From Vibrio echinoideorum (lineage in GTDB: Bacteria > Pseudomonadota > Gammaproteobacteria > Enterobacterales > Vibrionaceae), in contig NZ_AP025483.1 of the NCBI RefSeq assembly GCF_024347455.1, positions 2,170,001 to 2,234,000 of the forward strand: a stretch of 64,000 nucleotides of DNA. The letters run 5' to 3'. The notes under the pieces were generated by a model, which did not search any database, had not been told where the DNA came from, and saw nothing but the letters and a program-made list of their open reading frames with translations. Below, one piece after another: positions 17,654 through 25,970 of this stretch (position 1 is its first letter; each line of letters begins with the position of its first letter). The position numbers and the translations under genes were made by a program.

Positions 17654-18034
17654 TTAACTCATCGAATGCAGCCCTATCGTGTTGCCTTCAGTATCACTGA
17701 CAACACTAATAAAACCATGTTGACCAATGGCCATTTTCGGCACCTGTAAGACACCACCATTCTCCGCAGCTAAGCTTGCTTCAGTCGCACAGTCCTCGCA
17801 AGAGAAGTAAACCATAGTACTGTTGCCACCCGCTTTGACACCAGACATAGAGCACAGCGCCCCTGTTGCGCCGTAACTGTCCATCTCACAAGGAAATACC
17901 CACATTTCAATGTCGATTCCAGTTTCATTATCCAACTTTTCAAGCGTCACTTTAAAGACAGCCTCGTAAAAAGCTTTCGCTCTCGCCATATCATCAACAT
18001 AGATTTCAAACCAACCAATCGGATTCATTTGCAT
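17654..18034 (-). CDS. VOC family (glyoxalase-like) protein
   Basis: 126 residues forming one vicinal-oxygen-chelate domain: GWFEIYVDDMARAKAFYEAVFKVTLEKL at the N-terminus, a mid-chain YFSCEDCATEA segment, and a C-terminal HGFISVVSDTEGNTIGLHS strand. Members are small metal-dependent lyases, dioxygenases or resistance proteins; the substrate cannot be read here. It is a single gene, convergent with the kinase operon. Confidence 0.88.
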   Translation of the reverse strand: MQMNPIGWFEIYVDDMARAKAFYEAVFKVTLEKLDNETGIDIEMWVFPCEMDSYGATGALCSMSGVKAGGNSTMVYFSCEDCATEASLAAENGGVLQVPKMAIGQHGFISVVSDTEGNTIGLHSMS

Positions 18035-18161
18035 AACGTTGTCCTTAGCTTTCGCCGCTTACTCGCCCTTAATTAGCATAGACAAAGAAAAACGAGTTAT
18101 CTCTGGAAGTGGCTTAAGAGGGTGTTTACTTGGAGTAAAAGTGAGCGCCGAAAAGTAGCAA

Positions 18162-18193
18162 AGCCTTGTTCGATTTAAACATCAAACAAGGCT
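18162..18193 (-). terminator. Hairpin after the DedA-LssY gene
   Basis: A 13-bp stem with one mismatch (agccttgttcgat / atcaaacaaggct) lies downstream of the DedA-LssY gene on the minus strand, followed by a moderately T-rich stretch. The 325-base gap (18035-18359) also has a short direct repeat AGATAGGTAA (near 18244 and 18260) and nothing else I can name. Confidence 0.5.
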
Positions 18194-18359
18194 CCTATTC
18201 ATTGGCTGTTATAGGATGAGCAGACCAGAAAGAAGAGAAAAAAAGATAGGTAAGTAAATAGATAGGTAACGACTTTATTGAAGTCATCTCACTAGAACTA
18301 TGGATAATGAGCCAAAACCAAAGCGATAGGTTTCGTTCAATCAACTTTGTACCACTCTC

Positions 18360-19667
18360 CTATATGTCGTTCACCGCCACATTTAAAGCTGGCGATTCAG
18401 TGCCATATGTCGTCGCCCCAATCATCAAGATTTGACCATCAGTATAGTAATCGTGATTATCATTCAGAGCTTCCGCATTGGCGAGTGGCAGGTTTACTAC
18501 TCCAATATTTGGGTAGGTCGACTTTATCTGTTCAGCAAACCTATCCCGTTCTTCATCAACATTAGGGTCAATTTTATGAAGTATGGTGACAATACCTGAG
18601 TACGGCGTCACTTTAAGCCCATCATCGTAGCTGATTGCCCCTAACCACTTAAGTTGATTGCTATTACTGTCTAGCCCTGCGTTCCACCAACGTATGTGGC
18701 TTCTTTTCATCAGATTCCCAGGCAATTGAAATGCCATATCTTGAGGCTGATTTCGCCAATACAAGTCAGAAACCGGTGGCGTATTCGCCTTTAACAAAGC
18801 TAAATAATGTGTCCATTCAATCTCATTTCGAGAAAAAGTTTGATTCTCTATCCAGCCAAGCTGATTCATCAATTCACGGGGGGATTCCCCGACATACACA
18901 ACATTGATCGCTTGTGCATCGTAAACCGGAGATAAGCCAGGGAACGCTTTATAAGTCACTTCTTCTAAATTAATAGAGACCATTTCAGCTGAAGCTTGTT
19001 GAGTTTTAAAATCATCGGCTTTCCAGAAAAAATGCGCGTAATTTGCGTAGCATAACCAAGCGACCAAAAGGGTACTGGTTTTTAGCGTGAGTCTACGCCA
19101 CTTGAGCTTATATCCGATGGCGACAAAAGCAATAACAACAACTAAGCCAACTACTAGGCTTTGATGCTCAGTAAGAAATATCTTTACCGAACTCAATAAT
19201 GGAAACTGTTCAACACCATGAGCCAGCAACATACCCCAAGCGATAAATTGCCCACCACCAAGCAACAAACCTATCGATGAAAACAGCGTAAAACTGCTCC
19301 ACTTAACGCGATGAGAGCCCGCAATAAAAGGGACTACCCAGGCAATAGGCCCAAGAAGGCGTGCAACCACAATAATGTAACTGCCTTTCTTTGCGATTAA
19401 GTAACGGCACCGTGCAATTAACCTTCTGGTTTTAGGACGAAATTTTATGAGTTTCTTTTGTGCTGTTGCACCCCATTTAGAACCAATAAAGTAACTCAGC
19501 TGATCGCCGATGAAACCACCTAGCATCACTAGCACCAACGCCATCCATGCACCTGAATACAATTGAAAGCCCGCAGCGATAAAAAAGGGCTCTCCCGGTA
19601 TAAATAGGTTCGGGCCAATGAGTGCATCACCTAACGCACCCAAAAACAACCCTAGTCCATCAAACAT
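18360..19667 (-). CDS. DedA (SNARE-associated/VTT) protein fused to LssY C-terminal domain
   Basis: 435 residues. The first 200 form a DedA-family membrane domain: PNLFIPGEPFFIAAGFQLYSG, GGFIGDQLSYFIGSKWG and the RLLGPIAWVVPFIAGSHR motif with conserved Arg and Gly. A further helix follows, and the rest is a soluble LssY_C-like domain (WIENQTFSRNEIEWTHYL...SDLYWRNQPQDMAFQ...RSHIRWW). DedA proteins are linked to lipid carrier recycling and membrane integrity; LssY domains often accompany membrane lipid phosphatases. It starts 14 bases after the GT2 gene, so the pair is one operon, suggesting surface polysaccharide or lipid work. Confidence 0.88.
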   Translation of the reverse strand: MFDGLGLFLGALGDALIGPNLFIPGEPFFIAAGFQLYSGAWMALVLVMLGGFIGDQLSYFIGSKWGATAQKKLIKFRPKTRRLIARCRYLIAKKGSYIIVVARLLGPIAWVVPFIAGSHRVKWSSFTLFSSIGLLLGGGQFIAWGMLLAHGVEQFPLLSSVKIFLTEHQSLVVGLVVVIAFVAIGYKLKWRRLTLKTSTLLVAWLCYANYAHFFWKADDFKTQQASAEMVSINLEEVTYKAFPGLSPVYDAQAINVVYVGESPRELMNQLGWIENQTFSRNEIEWTHYLALLKANTPPVSDLYWRNQPQDMAFQLPGNLMKRSHIRWWNAGLDSNSNQLKWLGAISYDDGLKVTPYSGIVTILHKIDPNVDEERDRFAEQIKSTYPNIGVVNLPLANAEALNDNHDYYTDGQILMIGATTYGTESPALNVAVNDI

Positions 19668-19681
19668 AACAACCTCAACGC

Positions 19682-20410
19682 TTACTGTTCTTTATAATGA
19701 CCAAACTTATAGTTCATCTCGTTGTTGCGCATTTCGCCCTTAAAGAAACGTCTTACATTAGCTTTAAGGTAAGTTGAACCCGTCTTTACAACACCGTCTT
19801 GATCTAACCGACGAGGATCAAAACCGAAGGTCATATTAAGGAATCTGAATCGCCATGTTTTACTCGCACGCTTCACGTAGTCACAGTCTTCACACAGTAC
19901 GATCTCTTCATCAAAGCCGCCGATTTCATCATGTGCACGCTTGGTCGAAAAAATACACGCGCCAATTGCTGTCGGGAAAAAGAACTGAGTAGCAAATAGC
20001 CCTGCGTTAAACAACCCGTAGCCAAACTTGTGCACGAGTGGCAAACCTTTCGAGCTCATGTATACACCTGCAACTTCAAGTTTCTTCTCGTCCAACTCAT
20101 AAAGTGCTTTCGCAAGGAAGTTTCGAGGTAAGCTCACATCAGCATCCAAGAAAAGGATTCTGTTGTACTGAGCCAAAGAAGCACCCGTATTTCTGCCCAA
20201 GCTCACACCACGCGTTTCCATGTGGTGAACAGTTAAGTTTGGCAGTGCGCTTTCATAGGCTTGCGCCACTTCTCTTGTGTTATCTTCACTGTTTGAATCG
20301 ACAACGATAACTTCAAATTCCTGATGGGTTTGCACGCTCAACTCTTCCATCAAGCGTCCAATGCGTTTCTCTTCGTTTAAAGTAATAACGATAATGCTAA
20401 CCGGTTCCAT
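19682..20410 (-). CDS. Family 2 glycosyltransferase
   Basis: 242 residues with a GT-A fold: VSIIVITLNEEKRIGRLMEELSVQTHQEFEVIVVDSNSEDNT at the N-terminus (nucleotide-binding part), and the DXD-type metal site in ILFLDADVSLPRNF. A later acidic EDCDYVKRA segment fits the catalytic base region. No membrane anchor is obvious. It transfers a sugar from a nucleotide-activated donor to an unknown acceptor. It is the first gene of the operon with the DedA-LssY gene. Confidence 0.9.
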   Translation of the reverse strand: MEPVSIIVITLNEEKRIGRLMEELSVQTHQEFEVIVVDSNSEDNTREVAQAYESALPNLTVHHMETRGVSLGRNTGASLAQYNRILFLDADVSLPRNFLAKALYELDEKKLEVAGVYMSSKGLPLVHKFGYGLFNAGLFATQFFFPTAIGACIFSTKRAHDEIGGFDEEIVLCEDCDYVKRASKTWRFRFLNMTFGFDPRRLDQDGVVKTGSTYLKANVRRFFKGEMRNNEMNYKFGHYKEQ

Positions 20411-20646
20411 ATGTTCACCTATTTATTCTGCTGTTTAATTAACACTAAGATTAACTAACTGAGTCTTAACCAAGCCTTAGTTGAACATTCATTTTCCGTT
20501 CATTAACTTGATGATTTCTTGGTGGTATAAATAGACGAGAGCAACGATGCAAAGGGTATAGAAAGGGACAAATAAAGGTCAGTGAGTGTTTTATCTACAA
20601 ACGAACCCATTATCTAAGGAAATTCCCTTTGTGATGGGCTTCTGAC

Positions 20647-20675
20647 TTGCTCAGATTTGAATGTGATGTTAGTAT
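20647..20675 (+). promoter_or_regulatory. Candidate rplY promoter
   Basis: TTGCTC (20647-20652) and TAGTAT (20670-20675) are separated by 17 bases and would start transcription about 95 bases before the rplY ATG. This is a good sigma-70 fit. Confidence 0.6.
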
Positions 20676-20683
20676 CCGCGCTC

Positions 20684-20746
20684 GCTTAAGCATGAACTCG
20701 TTTATGCATAAGCTTTACCACATACTCAAGGTCGCATTGAGGTGTG
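20684..20746 (+). promoter_or_regulatory. Structured rplY leader (possible L25 autoregulatory RNA)
   Basis: Two hairpins lie between the predicted transcript start and rplY. The first is gctta-agcat with ttatgcataagc (20684-20713) and the second is cacata-ctcaa with ttgaggtgtg (20719-20746). E. coli L25 is known to repress its own translation through the rplY leader. This leader may do the same, but structure conservation was not tested. Confidence 0.5.
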
Positions 20747-20778
20747 AAGTTAATTTTTACTAATTTGAGAGTAAAACT

Positions 20779-21057
20779 ATGAAATTTGAAGCAGTCGTAC
20801 GTACTGAACTAGGTAAAGGTGCGAGCCGCCGCCTACGTCACACTGGTAAATTCCCAGCAGTAATCTACGGTGGCGAAGCAGCAGCTGTAGCTATCGAACT
20901 TGTTCACGCTGAAGTGATCAACCAAATGGATAAGCCTGAATTCTACGAAGCAATCACTCTACTGATTGACGGCGCAGAAGTTAAGGTTAAGCCGCAAGAC
21001 GTTCAACGTCACGCGTTCAAGCCTAAAGTTGAGCACATGGACTTCATCCGTATCTAA
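20779..21057 (+). CDS. rplY: 50S ribosomal protein L25
   Basis: 92 residues, the short enterobacterial/vibrio form without the CTC extension; it binds 5S rRNA in the large subunit. The sequence begins [32 protein letters not shown], the classic L25 N-terminus, and ends [10 protein letters not shown]. It is a single-gene transcript with its own promoter, structured leader and terminator. Confidence 0.97.
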   Translation: MKFEAVVRTELGKGASRRLRHTGKFPAVIYGGEAAAVAIELVHAEVINQMDKPEFYEAITLLIDGAEVKVKPQDVQRHAFKPKVEHMDFIRI

Positions 21058-21146
21058 TTCCCTACCAAGGAATAAGATTGGATTAATCCAAGCCTTCTGC
21101 ATAGAAAAGATAATCGATCTTACCAGTCGAGAAATCTAGAAATTCG

Positions 21147-21178
21147 AAACCCCGATGCTACCAACATCGGGGTTTCAC
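21147..21178 (+). terminator. rplY terminator
   Basis: An 11-bp stem (aaaccccgatg / catcggggttt) lies 90 bases after rplY, followed shortly by TTTTT. Confidence 0.75.
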
Positions 21179-21200
21179 CGTTTTTGAGCCCTCAAAAACG
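21179..21200. terminator. Palindromic hairpin between rplY and the Nudix gene
   Basis: Perfect 10-bp arms (cgtttttgag / ctcaaaaacg) around a two-base centre lie just after the Nudix stop on the minus strand. It likely adds to convergent termination. Confidence 0.5.
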
Positions 21201-21212
21201 TCGTAAAGCCTC

Positions 21213-21611
21213 TTAACACCACATACCTAAACCTACTCGCCCTACTTCTTTCAAAGCAATACCATCGGCTGCTATACCAACAGGAGCTGAACCTAGTGAA
21301 TACCACTTAACATCATCAGCCTCTTGAGCGGTGATATCTCCTTCCCAGTCACTCACGATAAAATAATGAATCAACTGAAGTTCCTTCGTAGGATGGTAAA
21401 GCGAACACAAGTATTGGTAATCAATCGGAACAACATTAAGCTCTTCATCGATCTCACGAAATAGTGTCTGAACCTGGTTTTCACCGTGTTCAATATGGCC
21501 GCCAGGTATAGTGATTAAGCCGGGATCCGTTTCCTTAGACTCACTACGCTTTTCTAGCAATACTTGTGATTCGTTCAGCAAGATAAAAGAGACACACTCA
21601 TGTACATCCAT
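21213..21611 (-). CDS. Nudix hydrolase
   Basis: 132 residues with a complete Nudix box: G38, E44, R52-E53, E56-E57 (GHIEHGENQ...REIDEEL). It hydrolyses a nucleoside diphosphate linked to another group; the substrate is not predictable from this. There is no signal peptide. It lies at the start of a minus-strand run of small unrelated genes. Confidence 0.92.
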   Translation of the reverse strand: MDVHECVSFILLNESQVLLEKRSESKETDPGLITIPGGHIEHGENQVQTLFREIDEELNVVPIDYQYLCSLYHPTKELQLIHYFIVSDWEGDITAQEADDVKWYSLGSAPVGIAADGIALKEVGRVGLGMWC

Positions 21612-21641
21612 CGGGGGTGCCTTAGGCCATAGTTTATATAT

Positions 21642-22151
21642 TTAGACTTTCTTTACGACAACAGAGCCCGCAATGAAGTCGTGAATCGCTCTGCGTTTGT
21701 GATTAAACAACATAGAGATGAACTCTAAAAGAACCCAACCTATCATTGCGTAACCAACAAAAATAAAGGCTCGGCCTTGCTCTAAGCTTTCCCAGGTTTG
21801 GTCGTAGAACGACAGTTGCGTATAAGTATAGAGATTAAAAGGTATAAGCATGATTGGGACAATATCTCTCATACAAGATTGTTTGAGGGTTAGGTTTCTG
21901 CTTTCAGATACATCCACTACTTTGACTCGGGTGACCATCTTGCCGATCGTTTGTCCATATTTAGCGTGCATACCAACGTAGTAAGTAATACCAATGAGTG
22001 AGTACGCAGCTCCCCAAGCAAACACTCCACCCGAACTTATCACGCCAGAAAGCACATAATCGTCTATCCACTCCAATGGCAAAAATACAATGGAATCGAT
22101 CCAGATAGCAAAGAAGCGTCTCCAAAAATTTGAATACTTATTGGCGTACAT
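21642..22151 (-). CDS. RDD family membrane protein
   Basis: 169 residues with the RDD pattern: an FWRRFFAIWIDSIVF start (Arg and Asp of the first helix), a second helix GVFAWGAAYSLIGITYYV, the HAKYGQTIGKMVTRVKVVD loop and a late helix ending in HKRRAIHDFIAGSVVVKK. Function is unknown; some members have been proposed as ion antiporters. The start at 22151 is preferred over 22163 because GAGGAA lies at the correct distance before it. The gap to the Nudix gene is 30 bases. Confidence 0.88.
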   Translation of the reverse strand: MYANKYSNFWRRFFAIWIDSIVFLPLEWIDDYVLSGVISSGGVFAWGAAYSLIGITYYVGMHAKYGQTIGKMVTRVKVVDVSESRNLTLKQSCMRDIVPIMLIPFNLYTYTQLSFYDQTWESLEQGRAFIFVGYAMIGWVLLEFISMLFNHKRRAIHDFIAGSVVVKKV

Positions 22152-22295
22152 TTTGTTCCTCAAGCATTTATCGATAATGATGCGGATAAACTACAACACA
22201 TCAGTTTTTAAAACATTAAGCTGACTATAATTTATAAAACAAATGCGAAGTGGTATGCATATCCCCATCATTCATCCATTGACTAGCCGATTCAC

Positions 22296-23057
22296 TTACT
22301 CTCGAGTCAGCTCTTTGCTCAGCCTTTCATACAATTCAAAAGCTTCTGTTTTTGATATCAAATTTCCGAGAGCGTATTGATAAGCTAGCTCAATATCGTC
22401 GCTTTGATTTGGGTAGTAGCGCTTGGCGACTGCAGCGCATAGGGTCAAGTTGGTGTACCAACTGCCGTCTTTCTCAGCCACAAAGTAATACGCCGCTCGA
22501 ACTAGCTTCTTGCCAATCACCTTAACAACATCCGCATCTGTCATTGTTTTGAAACTCAGGGTCATTTGCTTAAGAAAAGTCGATAAATCGCTATTAAGAG
22601 CTTGGGCTATTTCATTACTGGGCTTATATCGTGGAAACTTTATAGATAAATCATTCCCCCAAATACAACAGCAACAGTGCTTTAGCCAAAAGTGCCAATG
22701 GTATTTTTCTTGAGGCAGCAGAACATCCCTCAGGAAGCCAGGATCGATATCAAGCTTGCTCACTTGAGTATATGCTTTGGGAATGGTGTCGGAAATTCGG
22801 TTAAATACTTCCTTTTCTCTCTGACCAACAGGCGTAGCGAGTACGATAGAAACATCCAAATCAGAGCTACCAACAATGGCAGTTCCTCTAGGCACGCTTC
22901 CATACAGGTAGATACCATCAACTTGACCTGGGAGCTCTCTTAGCAACGAATCAACGACTGCTGACACCACGTCTTGAAATACTGGCGCTATGTTCTTTGG
23001 CGAATAAAGATTTTGGATAAACCCTTCTCTATCGAGCCCTCTAGATTTCTCCTGCAT
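22296..23057 (-). CDS. Nucleotidyltransferase-fold protein (aminoglycoside adenylyltransferase-like)
   Basis: 253 residues. The polymerase-beta type nucleotidyltransferase motif is clear: G53-S54 followed by D66-L-D68 in LYGSVPRGTAIVGSSDLDVS, with a third acidic residue expected in KLDIDPGF. The C-terminal half is helical and resembles the AadA-type substrate domain. It could transfer a nucleotide to a small molecule or be a MNT-like domain; resistance function is not implied. A truncated transposase remnant lies directly upstream. Confidence 0.78.
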   Translation of the reverse strand: MQEKSRGLDREGFIQNLYSPKNIAPVFQDVVSAVVDSLLRELPGQVDGIYLYGSVPRGTAIVGSSDLDVSIVLATPVGQREKEVFNRISDTIPKAYTQVSKLDIDPGFLRDVLLPQEKYHWHFWLKHCCCCIWGNDLSIKFPRYKPSNEIAQALNSDLSTFLKQMTLSFKTMTDADVVKVIGKKLVRAAYYFVAEKDGSWYTNLTLCAAVAKRYYPNQSDDIELAYQYALGNLISKTEAFELYERLSKELTRE

Positions 23058-23080
23058 ACCGCTTTCCTATTTGAATAGGT

Positions 23081-23164
23081 CTAATAAATCTCACCGGATT
23101 CTGATGACGATATGAGACGGGCCATCTGATCATTCGATAGATAAAGTTGGTTGAGAGCGTTCAT
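23081..23164 (-). pseudogene. Truncated IS5-family transposase remnant (N-terminus only)
   Basis: A 27-residue frame starts at an ATG with a perfect GGAGAG site (23164). Its first 17 residues, MNALNQLYLSNDQMARL, strongly resemble the N-terminus of IS5-family (IS427 group) transposases, which normally continue for about 250 residues. After that the similarity stops and the frame ends at TAG. I see no other transposase sequence or terminal repeats nearby. It is a footprint of a lost or rearranged element 23 bases upstream of the nucleotidyltransferase gene. The call is from remembered family sequence. Confidence 0.6.
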
Positions 23165-23209
23165 ATTCTCTCCTGTAGTGTGGTTAAGGCAGCTTTCGAG
23201 TACCAGTGG

Positions 23210-23890
23210 TTAAAGTGACATTAACTCTCGCTTAGTTTTATCATCCAATTTTTCAATCGCGTAACGCAAAGCGACTCGTGGCATTACGATATGCTTGGCC
23301 TTTAAATAACGAATAACCAATTCAGGCTCTTTTTGACTGAGCACTTTTAGCATCCAACCATAGCCTTTTTGCACAAGATCATGTTCATCTTTAATCAACA
23401 AATCAGCCACTTTAAAGGGGTTCAAACTTGAGTACCTATTCTTATTGATTGGATAAATTAAGACAACAGCTGCTGCTCGTCGCACAGCGAAATTAGAATG
23501 GTCGACCCATTTAGTTGTCATCTCGAACAACTCATTGTATTGAGACAATAACTCACCAAACGCATGAGTGCAGAAGTCATCACAATCATTCCAGTCGGTA
23601 ACGTAGTGGAATAACCAATGTTCAAATATGGAGAACGTTTCTTTTGAATATTGTTTTCTTACTCTAAAAGCCCAGTCGTAAGCAATAACGCCTAACGCCC
23701 AATCCATTTCTTCAAGCAATTGAGTACACAAGGACAAAACATTGGAGATGTCTTTGTTTTTGATGGTTTTAAAAACGAGTGCCGATATAGATCGAACCTG
23801 CCCTGTTTTAACACTGGCCTCTGGATAACCAACGTCTGAAAGATGAAGCTTTACCGTTTCAACGATATTCATTAATTGCAAAACCTTCAT
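23210..23890 (-). CDS. DNA alkylation repair protein-like (AlkC/AlkD HEAT-repeat fold)
   Basis: 226 residues, all-helical, with repeated helix pairs. Segments such as LLEEMDWALGVIAYDWAFRVRKQY, FEHWLFHYVTDWNDCDDFCTHAFGELL, WVDHSNFAVRRAAAVVLIYP and DLVQKGYGWMLKVLSQKEP match DNA glycosylases of the AlkC/AlkD superfamily, including the Trp/Asp/Arg positions used for alkylated DNA. The repair activity is inferred. Start may be 23890 or Met7 at 23872 (GAAGG precedes the latter at long spacing). Confidence 0.82.
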   Translation of the reverse strand: MKVLQLMNIVETVKLHLSDVGYPEASVKTGQVRSISALVFKTIKNKDISNVLSLCTQLLEEMDWALGVIAYDWAFRVRKQYSKETFSIFEHWLFHYVTDWNDCDDFCTHAFGELLSQYNELFEMTTKWVDHSNFAVRRAAAVVLIYPINKNRYSSLNPFKVADLLIKDEHDLVQKGYGWMLKVLSQKEPELVIRYLKAKHIVMPRVALRYAIEKLDDKTKRELMSL

Positions 23891-24076
23891 AGAACTAAAA
23901 TTAATATCAAAGTGAGATACACAGCACTTAAGCCATGCGCATTGAATTTATAAAATACAAGTTACCTCAATCACAACATTCATTATTGAGCATTTAAATT
24001 ACCACTAAAACGAAGATATTCCCTTTGGTAAGAGTAACTTATAATGCATACTGGCGGCCTTTAAAAGAGGTGCTAA

Positions 24077-24598
24077 ATGAAAAAGAACGGTTTTACACTT
24101 ATTGAGCTTGTTGTCGTTATTGTGATCCTTGGAATACTCGCCGTAACTGCTGCTCCAAGGTTCCTCAACGTAAGTACTGATTCTCATATTGCAGTTGTGA
24201 AAGGCACTGGCGCTTCTTTTAAAACAGGTGTCGATCTTGCCTATTCAAAAAATTTAATCTCAAACGGTGGTGGTGCTTCCACGAACGTCCCTATCTATGA
24301 TAACTCCGCGACCGGCCAGCTTGACTTCAATGAATGGGGATATCCAGCCCAACAATGGCACTTACCCGAAGAATCTCCAAGATTAGATAACGCTGAAGAC
24401 TGCATTTCGGTATGGGGCGCACTGCTCCTCGATCCACCTAGTGTTTCGAGCTTCAATTCACCAGAAGCAACCGACTACATAGCAGAGTATATACAGACGG
24501 ATCAGTGTATCTATCATTATCGAGTCGTACCGGGAGTATCCATTGACTACAACTCAATGGATGGTGACGTCACTGTAGACGATGAACCGGATAACTAA
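24077..24598 (+). CDS. Type IV prepilin / pseudopilin (orphan)
   Basis: 173 residues starting MKKNG-FTLIELVVVIVILGIL, a textbook class III prepilin signal cleaved after Gly5 with Glu at mature position 5. About 20 hydrophobic residues follow, then a globular domain with two cysteines (CISVWGALL and QCIYHY) that may form a disulfide. It resembles MshA/MshB-type minor pilins. No assembly ATPase, platform or peptidase gene is nearby, so export would depend on machinery elsewhere (MSHA, PilA/Pil or type II secretion). AAAGAGG lies before the ATG. Confidence 0.88.
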   Translation: MKKNGFTLIELVVVIVILGILAVTAAPRFLNVSTDSHIAVVKGTGASFKTGVDLAYSKNLISNGGGASTNVPIYDNSATGQLDFNEWGYPAQQWHLPEESPRLDNAEDCISVWGALLLDPPSVSSFNSPEATDYIAEYIQTDQCIYHYRVVPGVSIDYNSMDGDVTVDDEPDN

Positions 24599-24799
24599 GC
24601 CCTAAATGACAGTATGTTAAAAGGTTAAATTTCGGATGCGCGCTCAAGGGAAATTAGGATGCCTAATCTTTTAAAGCCCTAACAGCTAGTAACAGTACTT
24701 CTGATTAACTTTCAGCACTGCACCATTAAACAGTGCGAGATTCTCAATATCACTTATATCGTCTGTAACCATACATTGATATGACGTTAGGTTTCATTT

Positions 24800-24815
24800 C
24801 CCCCCCCCCCCCCCC
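24800..24815. repeat. Poly-C homopolymer tract
   Basis: About sixteen consecutive C bases followed by a run of A lie in the 387-base gap between the prepilin and the metallo-hydrolase gene, about 170 bases before the latter's ATG. Such a tract is rare at this GC content and prone to slippage. Apart from it I see no structure in the gap. Confidence 0.85.
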
Positions 24816-24985
24816 AAAAAAATCATAACTCAAAACCTAGAAAATATACTCATCATTGTTTATTAAAAATAATGGCTTCTGTAAAGGCGAGTAAGTGATA
24901 CGTAATGTTCAGTAAAGAGTGTGTTATTTCCTTATAGCAAACCCTAAAGTGTAATGAGTTTACTAACCCAAAATTAGAGGCTCTC

Positions 24986-25936
24986 ATGGATGAACTGAAG
25001 CGAAATATAATTCTCGTTGCCGCATATGGCTTAGCCAATATAGCGTATGCGCAATCTCCCCAAATGAATACCACAATTATAGGTTCAGGCTCTCCGGATT
25101 ATAATCCGGAACGAGTTAGTGTTGGTGTGTTGATCACTCAAGGGGATACTCAAATCTTGATTGATATGGGGGACGGCGTTAAACGTAATTTAGAAAAACA
25201 GGGTACCGACGGACGTAAGATGGACGCTATTCTTTTCACTCACCATCATTTGGATCACAACGCCGACTTTTCTTCTGTATTCACGACCGCATTACTTGGT
25301 CGTGGTGACTTTCTTGTTGCCGGCCCTAAACAAACAAAAGAATTTGTTAGCAATAACATTAGCTTATATGAACAAGACTTGGATTACCGCCTTGGTAAGA
25401 CTCAACGTTCCCTAGACGAAAGAATGAATCACCTCACTGTCCGTGAGCTAAAAAGCGGTGACAGTTTTAATATTGATGAGATAAAAGTATCGACCCTTTC
25501 CGTGCCACATACCATCGAATCAATCGCATATCGATTTGATTATCGCGATCAATCTGTTGTGGTAACAGGAGACCTGAGTTCAGGCCCAGGAATGGTGGAG
25601 TTTGCCAAAGGAGCCAACTGTTTGATCATCGATTCAGGTGGCATGGTCATGAATAACAGTAGGAAAAAACAACGTGATAAAACAATAAAATCGGAAGGGA
25701 AGAACAAAACTAAAGATAAAACGGGCAAGAAAAAACATGCTCATTTAAATATAAAAGAATCCAGTCAAATAGCAGCAGATGCCCATATTAATAAACTTGT
25801 TTATACCCATTTTGTACGTGGTGAAATTGATAAACCTGCGAGCATGGGAATTATCGAGAAGCAATATAAGGGCGAAGTGATCTTCGGATCTGACCTTATG
25901 TCGTTAGATTGCGGAAACACAAAGGCTAAGCAATAA
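24986..25936 (+). CDS. Exported metallo-beta-lactamase-fold hydrolase
   Basis: 316 residues with a probable signal peptide ending near AYAQS (residue 24). The zinc-binding motif is H86-x-H88-x-D90-H91 (THHHLDH), with further ligands in SVPHTIES, VVTGDLS and the later THF segment. This pattern fits the RNase Z/arylsulfatase-like branch of the superfamily (VGVLITQGDTQILIDMGDG). An unusual lysine-rich insertion, residues about 226-252, separates LIIDSGGM from the HLNIKESSQIAADAHINKL helix. GAGG lies five bases before the ATG at 24986. It sits 35 bases upstream of a DUF1566 gene, probably the same transcript. Substrate unknown. Confidence 0.87.
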   Translation: MDELKRNIILVAAYGLANIAYAQSPQMNTTIIGSGSPDYNPERVSVGVLITQGDTQILIDMGDGVKRNLEKQGTDGRKMDAILFTHHHLDHNADFSSVFTTALLGRGDFLVAGPKQTKEFVSNNISLYEQDLDYRLGKTQRSLDERMNHLTVRELKSGDSFNIDEIKVSTLSVPHTIESIAYRFDYRDQSVVVTGDLSSGPGMVEFAKGANCLIIDSGGMVMNNSRKKQRDKTIKSEGKNKTKDKTGKKKHAHLNIKESSQIAADAHINKLVYTHFVRGEIDKPASMGIIEKQYKGEVIFGSDLMSLDCGNTKAKQ

Positions 25937-25970
25937 ACACCACCACAATTCCCCACTTATAAGGATATTT

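Noticed and set aside
22296..23057. Nucleotidyltransferase as an aminoglycoside resistance gene
   Set aside because: Only the general fold motif is visible; substrate-specific residues cannot be confirmed without a search.
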